Shown in pieces: positions 54,285-63,500 of a stretch of 64,000 nt of DNA. Origin of the DNA: Saprospiraceae bacterium. GTDB taxonomy: Bacteria > Bacteroidota > Bacteroidia > Chitinophagales > Saprospiraceae. Position numbers and translations under genes: made by a program. The first letter of the stretch is position 1, and every line of letters starts with the position of its first letter. The notes under the pieces were generated by a model. The model saw nothing but the letters and a program-made list of their open reading frames with translations, was not told the origin of the DNA and did not search any database. The DNA lies in assembly GCA_020629715.1 (NCBI GenBank), contig JAHDCU010000002.1, positions 186,001 through 250,000 of the forward strand. The letters are read 5' to 3'.

Positions 54285-55034
54285 ATGATGAATCATATTA
54301 AAATTTCAGTTTTGGGGCTGTTAATGTTGATGTCAATTTCAATAACAGCACAGAGTATAGAAGGCACGATTACATACAATCGTAAGACTGATTGGATATC
54401 TATCATGTCAAAACTTCCTTGGGTCACTCAAGAAGATATCGATAGACGTAAGCTGACTTGGGGTAATGAAGAATCTAAGGGACGAGATTATATGCTCAGC
54501 TTTAAAGATGATAAGTCAGTATATAGCTACAAAAAAGAAGAAGCTAGCGTAGGATATAGCTGGAAAAAAGATCCTTATCTGATCATTAGAGATCATCGTA
54601 AAAACAGCTTTATAGATCAAAGAGATTTCGTAGGCAAAACATATAAAATCGAGGGAGAGATACCCAAAACTAAATGGAAAATCCTCAATGAGCTGAAAGA
54701 AATACAAGGCTATATCTGTATGAAAGCTGAGACCTATGATGCGGTCACAGATCAGACTATTCATGCATGGTTTACTGATGCCCTGCCATTTTTTGGAGGT
54801 CCAGAAGGCTATAGTGGATTGCCAGGAATGATTTTAGAAATCAATAAAAACGATGGCGATGCAATCATTACCGCAACAAAGATTGATCTTAATTCCGATA
54901 TTGAAAAACTACCAATACCTAAGAAAATCAAAGGCAAACAAATCGAGCAAGAAGAATACAATCTAAAAATAACTGACTTCATTGCAGAATCTATAGAAGG
55001 ACGAAAAAATCCTTGGTGGCGATTGAGATATTAA
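54285..55034 (+). CDS. GLPGLI family exported protein
   Basis: A 249-residue exported protein with signal NHIKISVLGLLMLMSISITAQ. The family hallmark GLPGLI appears as GLPGMILEI at about residue 180, preceded by the WFTDALPFFGGPEGYSG stretch. The N-terminal part is IEGTITYNRKTDWISI, as in other members, and the middle has the helix KTKWKILNELKEIQGYICMKA. The function of the family is unknown; members usually lie beside TonB-dependent or receptor-like proteins, as here. Its stop codon overlaps that of the response regulator: both stops lie in one TTAA. Confidence 0.9.
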   Translation: MMNHIKISVLGLLMLMSISITAQSIEGTITYNRKTDWISIMSKLPWVTQEDIDRRKLTWGNEESKGRDYMLSFKDDKSVYSYKKEEASVGYSWKKDPYLIIRDHRKNSFIDQRDFVGKTYKIEGEIPKTKWKILNELKEIQGYICMKAETYDAVTDQTIHAWFTDALPFFGGPEGYSGLPGMILEINKNDGDAIITATKIDLNSDIEKLPIPKKIKGKQIEQEEYNLKITDFIAESIEGRKNPWWRLRY

Positions 55035-55681
55035 CCAATCTGTCCACTCATATACATGGATATTGCTTCGGTCTTATTATTGACTTGGAGGGTTTTATAC
55101 ATCTTTTTGACGTGCGACCTTACGGTCTCCACTGAAATGAAAAGCTTTTTGGCCACTGTAGAATAACTGCTGCCGTTGGATAACTCTTCAAGAATTTCTT
55201 TTTGACGATCAGTCAAAATGGTTGCCTTACTTTTCCTGCCACCCATGAGATGTTGCACGATCTCACGTGCAATCGATGGTGACATGTACGAGCCACCGTT
55301 TAATACGATTTTTATAGCAGATGCGATTTCGCTAAGACTTGATTTTTTAGATAGGTATGATGTGGCTCCTGAACATAAAGCTTTTAGTATTTTATCCTCT
55401 TCCTCATAGGTAGTGAGCATAATAATTTCCACATCTGGAAGCGCTTCTTTTATCAATGGAATACCCTCCAAACCCGATAGACCGGGAAGACCAATATCCA
55501 GTAAAAGCGCATCAAGACGTAGTTTACTATTCTTTTTGAGATCATGTAAAAGCGACTCAACTGATCCGTATACATACTCACATTTAAATGCTTGATCGTA
55601 TCCAAGATACTTCATGACATTTTTACGTATATCAATGTTGTCTTCGACTATTCCTATGTGGTATTGATTGTTTTCGCTCAT
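55031..55681 (-). CDS. LuxR-type (NarL/FixJ) response regulator, orphan
   Basis: A 216-residue two-component regulator. The receiver domain has the acidic pocket in IVEDNID, the phospho-acceptor Asp62 in LLLDIGLPGLSG and the conserved Lys in YLSKKSS. The C-terminal LuxR helix-turn-helix is LTDRQKEILEELSNGSSYST through VETVRSHVKKMYKTLQVNNK. No histidine kinase gene is near, so the partner is encoded elsewhere. It is divergent from the barrel-plus-giant-exoprotein operon at 55836 and has a well-formed promoter in that gap, so it could control that operon; this is an inference from position. Confidence 0.93.
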   Translation of the reverse strand: MSENNQYHIGIVEDNIDIRKNVMKYLGYDQAFKCEYVYGSVESLLHDLKKNSKLRLDALLLDIGLPGLSGLEGIPLIKEALPDVEIIMLTTYEEEDKILKALCSGATSYLSKKSSLSEIASAIKIVLNGGSYMSPSIAREIVQHLMGGRKSKATILTDRQKEILEELSNGSSYSTVAKKLFISVETVRSHVKKMYKTLQVNNKTEAISMYMSGQIG

Positions 55682-55721
55682 GTTGCTGTTTCAAGTTAGC
55701 AATATTATACTAATGATGTTT

Positions 55722-55750
55722 CAAATATAATCAGTCAGGGTATCACCCAA
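55722..55750 (-). promoter_or_regulatory. Full promoter (TTG-N18-TATATTTG) for the response regulator
   Basis: On the minus strand, TTG at 55750-55748 is followed by 18 bases and then TATATTTG at 55729-55722, an exact match to the Bacteroidota -33/-7 pattern with correct spacing. The leader to the ATG at 55681 is about 36 bases. This is the best promoter in the window. Confidence 0.7.
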
Positions 55751-55835
55751 AACCACCCTACAGGGTGATCTATAGACTTTCGACCACCAATTACTTTAGC
55801 GTAAGCAATGAAAAAAGCACAATGCTCTATTGATT

Positions 55836-57527
55836 ATGAAAAACTTCATCATACCTCTGTTACTATTACTAATATCACAAGTAGGACATTCACAAAATCT
55901 AGAAAGTCTATCAAGTAAAGCAATAAGTGTTGATGGTACCATATCATTAGGAGGAGCTTTTTACCAAGCTGATGGACGAGATAACCGCAGAAGTCCTTAC
56001 TCGTATTTTGTGTCAGCGAATCCTAATTTTAAAATATTTGGTATAGATGTCCCAGTAAGCTTCACATATCGAGACCAAGAAGGCACGGTAAGTAATCCAT
56101 TCAACAGGTATAGTATCAATCCTACTTATAAATGGATATCTCTGCATCTTGGTAATACAGGCATTAATCTCCACCCTTACGTATTATCCGGACAGATAAT
56201 CAGAGGAGCAGGCGTTTCTCTAAAACCAGGAAAATGGGAGCTTACCGCCTTACAAGGAAGAATTGAGAATCCATTAGCTCAGGTGGATACCATAGTTGCT
56301 GGAGCTACTTTATTAGATTATTATGAACGTAATGCACAAGCAATAAAATTTGGTTTTGGCACAAGAAAAAATCATATTCATATCACAGGGTTTAGAGCAA
56401 AAGATGACCTAAACTCAAATATGGCCGATGTCATCAATCAAAGGCTAATCAAACCTGAAGAGAACATTGTTATAGGTACTAGCTTTAAGTTATCTCCTAT
56501 ATCATGGCTATCTCTTTATAGCAATATTGCAGCCAGTGCTCATACTGCAAATCAAAATTCAGCAGAGCTTTTTGAGGATGAAGATTTATTAAAAATTCAG
56601 GAAGATTTTGGAGATGTAATCACCCTAAATTTTTCATCAAAATTGCAGTTTGCAGGAGATGCAGGAATAGATTTAAAATTTAGAAATTTTGGTATCGGCG
56701 GGGAATACAAACGAGTAGATCCTTTATATAAAAGTCTTGGTACGTATTATTTCTTAGAAGACTATGAAAACATCTTATTCAAGTTAAACTTCAGCCTTTT
56801 TCAGAACAAAATCCGTTTCAATTCCAGAGTCGGGCTCCAAAGAAACAACCTCAATAATCTAAGGTCCGTAACCAATACACGACAAATTGCGAATATCCAA
56901 ATCAATGTCAAGCCTACTCGGTCCTTTAGTACTTCTTTACGATATGCCAACTATCAAACAGACCGTAATCCTGGATTGGTTGAACTAAATGATACGCTTC
57001 GGTACACAAGAGCCTCTCAAACATTTGCGATAGTACCACGTCTTATTATACAAGGAGGTTCTAATACGCATAGCATCAGTCTATCCGCAAGTCAGCAGGT
57101 ATTAGAAGATTTATTAAATGGTATCGAAAGTGATAATGGCATTCAAAATACCAATCTGGTACTCAACTATAATCTGAGGATGAAGCCAAGCCAGCTTTCT
57201 CTAGGTATAAATCTAATCGCGAATCAAAATGAAATCTTAGAACGAGTCAATGAGCGTATTGGTACTAAGCTCAATATCAGTAAGAAGCTATTGAATAAGA
57301 AGCTAAGACTTAGCTCATCCATTGGTTATTTACAAAATTTTCTAAATAGCGAAAGTAATGGATCGTCCATTACGGCTCGTGTCGGATTTCAATATCGACA
57401 ACGACGAAAATTCAGCGTAAACTTTAATACGAATTACCTGAAAAGAAATGGCATCGAACAGCCATACCAAGAAATTAGAGGGTCCTTACGACTCAATTTT
57501 ATAATCCCATCTAGCTCTTCGAAATAA
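55836..57527 (+). CDS. Outer-membrane beta-barrel-like protein, partner of giant exoprotein
   Basis: A 563-residue exported protein with signal KNFIIPLLLLLISQVGHSQ (the frame begins with TTG at 55830; ATG at 55836 is taken as start). The mature part alternates short hydrophobic and polar strands over its whole length, with aromatic girdle residues and terms such as KISLGGAFYQADGRDN-like loops, then INPTYKWISLHLGNTGINLH, then VLSGQIIRGAGVSLKPGKWE. It ends RGSLRLNFIIPSSSSK. It fits a large outer-membrane barrel but matches no porin family I can name. It stops eight bases before the giant exoprotein, so the two form one operon and may act as transporter or anchor and passenger. Confidence 0.7.
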   Translation: MKNFIIPLLLLLISQVGHSQNLESLSSKAISVDGTISLGGAFYQADGRDNRRSPYSYFVSANPNFKIFGIDVPVSFTYRDQEGTVSNPFNRYSINPTYKWISLHLGNTGINLHPYVLSGQIIRGAGVSLKPGKWELTALQGRIENPLAQVDTIVAGATLLDYYERNAQAIKFGFGTRKNHIHITGFRAKDDLNSNMADVINQRLIKPEENIVIGTSFKLSPISWLSLYSNIAASAHTANQNSAELFEDEDLLKIQEDFGDVITLNFSSKLQFAGDAGIDLKFRNFGIGGEYKRVDPLYKSLGTYYFLEDYENILFKLNFSLFQNKIRFNSRVGLQRNNLNNLRSVTNTRQIANIQINVKPTRSFSTSLRYANYQTDRNPGLVELNDTLRYTRASQTFAIVPRLIIQGGSNTHSISLSASQQVLEDLLNGIESDNGIQNTNLVLNYNLRMKPSQLSLGINLIANQNEILERVNERIGTKLNISKKLLNKKLRLSSSIGYLQNFLNSESNGSSITARVGFQYRQRRKFSVNFNTNYLKRNGIEQPYQEIRGSLRLNFIIPSSSSK

Positions 57528-57535
57528 TCCTCACT

Positions 57536-60500
57536 ATGAAAACAACATTACAAGGACTATTCATTATCCTACTGATATCGTTCTCAACTTCTCTTTGGAC
57601 ACAGACCTTTGATGTAGATGTAAACATTGCACTTACTCCACCCTATCCTAGTAACTTAGATGCCTATGCTGATTTTCTAGAACAAGGGATTTTTGAAATC
57701 ACAAATAATTCAAACTCCACTGTAGATGCATATTTTGATGTACTCATAGAAGAAACATCTGGAAAGATCAGAATTGACTCTGAAGGTGCTCTGAATACTC
57801 CTGTTCCATTGGAACCAGGATTGAATATCTTGACTCCCTCAGATATACAAGAAATATTCGCTGGTACTACCGAAGACAATTTTAGTACCGTGGGATTATC
57901 CCAAGCTGAAAGAGATGCAATAATCTTAAACAGACAAATGCCCGAAGGTGAATATAGAATTTGCATTTTCGCCTTGGATGAAATGGGCAATCCGCTATCC
58001 AATCCTAATCCTGATGGTTGTGCAATATTTGATGTCTTATATGCTGAACGACCAGTCATCATTGATCCATTTGATGGAGATGTACTTATTGACACTACAG
58101 GAAATATTTTAATCACTTGGGATCATAATCTCAACAGTATTGACGCCACCAATAGGACGGAGTACATTGTTAAGATTATAGATATCACTGAGCAATCTAT
58201 AGGAATAGAAGAGGTAGATCTAGCGATGCTAAATCCTAGTGTATCTCCAGAATATGAAGAAAATGTAGGGAATATTTCGTCTATATCACTTCTTAACGAT
58301 TTCGACTTCCCGATGATCATAGGTCATCAATATGCACTCAGAGTGAGTGCCGAAGATCCAGATGGACAAATATCATATCAATATGGAGGCCACTCAGAAG
58401 TTCATGTATTTCAATATGGGATTTTTACTCCAGAAACCAATTTTTGGGATCCACCAAGAATTACTTCACCGAGTCACAATAGTACCCTAGTAGCCGCTGG
58501 AACCGTCGAAATAAAATGGGAACAAAATCTAGATTTCTTGACGGCACTAGATCAAGAAGATGCTTATTATGAATTTCAACTATTAGATGTAACTGGTAAA
58601 AATGAGGAACAAATCAACGCTCTATTTTCCTCACCTGAGACAGAATTTATGTACAACGACGATTCTGCATCTGGATGGAGAAAGACTCTAAACCTAAGTA
58701 GTCAGACTCCTTTTGAGATCGGTAAGCAGTATGCTGTACGTGTCAAACTGAGTGATGATTTTATTATTCCTGATTACAATGAAATCAATAATGGTGGCTA
58801 TAGCGATATTGTTGTATTTACATATGGTAATGAAAACGATGATTTTCAACCAGAGCTAGATACTTTACTTGCCAATCATATCCAAGGACAAGTATTATGG
58901 GCGTGGAAGGCTTCAGAAGATGAGCAAAATGATACGGGGAATACATTTATTGTGACTGATAAAACAGAATTAGCTGAAGCATCGTACTCTTTTGCTGATT
59001 CATCTAGTGAAGCCGGCGAAACAAGTTTTCCTCTAGCCAATGCTACTATTATCATCTATGGACAACAGCATCTTTTTTCTTGGATCACGATACCCGTCAT
59101 TCTCGGTACGGGACAATCAGATGAGCAAGGTCGATTTGCTATAGAAGTTAACCATGCTTATTTAAGCCTAATCAATACGGCCAGTATACAAGTGATACCC
59201 AATGATGAGGCATTTTCTCGATTAAGTAAGGATATAGAACTGACCAGTACAGATTTCGGATTTCTAACGGATCCAGTCAAGGTTGCAGCTAATAGCATGC
59301 AACTTTCAGTACAAGTCTTGAAATCAGATCAAGCAGATGCACAAGATGCTGTCAGTGTAAATCTATTACTTCATCAGGATAACTACGAGGCTCAATATTA
59401 TCAGCAACAAGTTGGCACGGGGCAGTCTGTTGAATATAATAATGACACATATCAGATAATTAAAAACTTAGATAGCGGCGATCGTTACAACCATATTTTT
59501 CAAAACACAAATTCTTATGAAAACTATGTACTTCAGGTAGCTGTCGATGGAAGACCTTCTCAGTTTTACCCGATGAGCTCAGTGTATAATTATCCTGATC
59601 AAAACAGAAATAAAAATGTAGTAACTATCCATCAAAACCTCACGTATAATGTCGGTGATGTTCTTGAAGGCACTATTTACTTTGGAGATGAGGTCAGAAG
59701 TGAGGCGAAAGTTGAAGTTACATTCAATGCAGAAGACGTATTAGGGGAGTATTCTCTTGGGAATAGTTATATCCGAATGACTGATTCAGAGGGAAGATAT
59801 TACTTCGATAACTTACCCAGACTTAAGAAAGGATCGGAGCTTACGATTACGGTTACTGATCACACAATTAGGCAACAAAGTTGGATCGAAAAAGTCGTAT
59901 ATCAAGGAGAAAATCCATTAATCAAAGATATCTATCTGACCAATGATATCTATACAGCCTTTGGTCGTGTATTAGATCAATATGGCCTACCCGTGGCTAA
60001 TGCTCAGATACAAGTAAGCGAAACACAAACGACATACACCAGTGATCATGGATTTTATATGGTTAAAATTCAGCAACCTCTACCCTATGAGCTATCCATT
60101 GTCGCAGATGGTTATGAAGACGCTTATACCTTCCCTGCATTTACTGAATGGTATGGCGGAGGATATGGGACATTGACTGAGCTACCAAATGCTGAAACTC
60201 CAACAGAAAAGGCTCAGCTCTGGAAAAAAGATATCGAAGCATCCGATATAGTTAAGACTTTCTTTGAAGAATCAGGTAAAACAGAAATGGATGCTACCAT
60301 CCTAAATATTGGCTCAGGTACTCTGACAAATATTTATCAAAACTATATCGAGAATACAGAAAACCTAAAAGGGAACCTTGCTCTCTATACATCCGAAATG
60401 AAAAATAGCCAAGATGCATGCACGATCAAGGCATATTATAATGATGAACTTGTAGAGGCAACCATCAAGTTTTCAGGAGATAGCTATTCCTTAGAAGATC

Positions 60501-63500
60501 AAATGGAATCCGGAAAACCCTATGTTTTTTCTGCTCCAAATGGATTCATTCCTTTCAGCATTACACCGATAGATGGAGGACCTGAGTTTGTCCAGTTTTT
60601 TGGTGAAATCGAGATGGATGCCGACAATGAAGAAGAACTTACTATCTATCTCGAAGATAGCGTTTTACTCAGTGGTTTTGTAAAGGATAAAGTAACTAAG
60701 TCTGGACTTGCAGAAGCCACAGTTGCTGTAGAAGGAATGGATTTCACAACAACCACGGATGAAAATGGAGCATATAAGTTATATGTACCCATGAATGAAG
60801 AGTTTACCTATGTAGCCCGAAAAACCAAATACAACAAACAGGATACTACTTTTATAGTTTCAGAAGCAACAAGCTATGACTTCTTTATAGAACCGCGTGA
60901 TGGTTCATTGCCAGATTACACTAGTCTATCGCTATTCCCAGTTACGATTGATGAAGTAGAAAAAACTACAGGAGGCTTTATTATTTCTGGTGAATTGACC
61001 TTTAATGGCAATGATCTTTTTACCCCAGCCTCCGGAGAGAATACATTAAATTTTAAGGATGTAGTAGTATTTACCGATCCAAGCAATGAAAGTAATGCGA
61101 TACCTTCTTCTAATTTTCAATTTGAAGAAGCAGAGCTTAATATAAAAGCTTTTGGTTTTGCGCCAGTATTAGCCTCAAGTGGATCAAGGATAGAGCTTCA
61201 AAAACTCAAAAGCAATGATCCTGCCCTTGCAAGTATTGCCACAATCGGTGCTCATAAATTGACACTATTGTTGGATTCTGACCCAGCGTTTGGTTCATTT
61301 CCTTTTAAGTTCCCTAGAGCCATTTTACGTAATCAAGATAGAGATGATTACACCGAAGATAAGCTGGCTGAACTCGGTTTTGACATAAAAGGTGATACTC
61401 AAGCAGAGATTGATGAAAAGAAAAAGAATGCGTCAACCGTTGCGGGAGCTTTGTTTGAAGAGCTCAATTATGAAAAGCTCTTTGTATCGCCGAAAAAGAA
61501 CATTAAGGAGATCAACAAACTGGCAAAATTTAATGTGCAGTACATCAAAAATGAATTCTCCAATAGTCTAGATGTCGTAGATGTAAGTACGAGTAAGCGA
61601 TATGATGGTTTTGTGGTGAGTGATCTCCTACTTTCAAAAATGTTGATCAAAGAGAATGAAAGTTCATTAGATCAATATGGGATACATATGGAAGGTGCTC
61701 TTGAGTTGCCTCATTTCATAGGAATGAAAATTAAAGTACCAGATAATCGTGTTGAGATTACAAAATTATCATTAGGTAAAAACTTTACGGTCAATGAACT
61801 TGCCTTTAAAGTAAGACCTAATAACCCACTTACCGCATCTATTAAAACTTGGGAAGCTAGATTTACAGAACTTAAGTTATACGGATTAGGTACCACCAAC
61901 TTAGGACTAGGATTTGGAGGCGATATACGAGTCAAAAAAGATCCGAATTTAGTTGGCCCTGAGGCTCCACCCCACTTGACCATCAATACATTTAAAGTCG
62001 TGAACCAAGAAGGTCCAGGGATATCCATTACGGCAGATCTTTCGATCTCATCCGTCGGTATTAAAGTAGGGCCACTAGTAATAAGTCAACAGAGTGGTAA
62101 GAACATATGGATGCAACTCAATACTAAAAACTGGGGCTTTGATCTCAAGGCAAGCGGTCTAAAGGTCAGAACAGAAAGTAACAATAAGTTCGCTAAAAAA
62201 ATATTCCCTCAAGAAATACTTCAGTTCAATCTTAGCTCTGCAGACTGGTCTGCTCTACTCGTCATGAATCCTAATATTAAAGCTGACTTTGGAGCGGTTA
62301 AAGTCAACATTGATCGATTCTTACTCAACTATGGCTATAACATGAGCATGGATGCTATGAATGAGCTGATGAAAATGACCGATGAAGAGAAAGAGCAATT
62401 CTTTGGAAAGGATACAAAAGGCCCCGGTCTTTCAGAAGAGGATGTAGAGTACTTTGAAACACTAGTAGCATCTAAGGAGAAGGCTGGCTTACCTGTGCCT
62501 CAGCATATTCGTGATGTGCTTCAAGATCATTATAGCAAAGGATCTGTCGGAGGTATAGACTCTAAAGATGCAAAGGGAGGAGTCCTAGGCGGAGATGCAC
62601 TTATCCCTGAGACCGATATTGGATGGGCATTTGGAATTGCAGGGGGTGTCCAGTTTCCATTGAAGGGGTTTAATAATGGAATACATGCTTCACTTCTCCT
62701 TGCACGTAATGGAAATAACATCAATTTCCGTATGAATGAGATTCTTCTGCAACTTGAGCAACCAGCATTTAAGCTAAAGGCATCCGCAGCATTGTCTGTC
62801 TCTGGATCTAAAATCGGATTTGAAGCTCAGGCAGAAATGGAAACCCTCAAAAAGAAATTTGCGGCAGGATTTAAGTTTTATAAATACAGTAGCGGTAACA
62901 ATTTTGAAATTGGAGCTAATCTTACTTTATCTACCAAAATTGTCACAGGACCCGTTTTATGGCACAAAATCGGAGGTGGCTTCGATTTCAATACCTATTC
63001 CAAGAAATATAAGGTATTTGTAACGGGTAGCGCCGGACCGATAGGGACACCACAAAATGTAACCTCAATAGATGATGCACGTGTCAATGTGCTCTTTGAT
63101 CTCAAAAACTGTGGTTACCAACCTATCGTAAGTGGATATGCTAACTTAACGGTTAAAGGACAACAGTTTGGAAGGCTTGAAGCGGAAATGGATTTCTGTA
63201 GAATGTCACTTTATCTTGATATCAACAATACCATGGAGTTTGCAGCAGGGCTTATAACTGCTAAAGTGGGCGGTACGATCTATGCACTCAAGGACGGTAA
63301 TCAAGGCAGATTATACTTAGGTCTCAATGCAAAGGTCACTGACAAACTTGGAATATTCAATGCTTATGGTCTTGTTGCTGTTGGTGTCAATTTCAAAAAA
63401 ACAAGTGCTACACCTAGCTCTCTAGTATATACATGGAATAGAATACCCAGCGTAGCTAAAAAATATGGAAGATTTCATGGTTTGGCACTGGCTCTAGATA

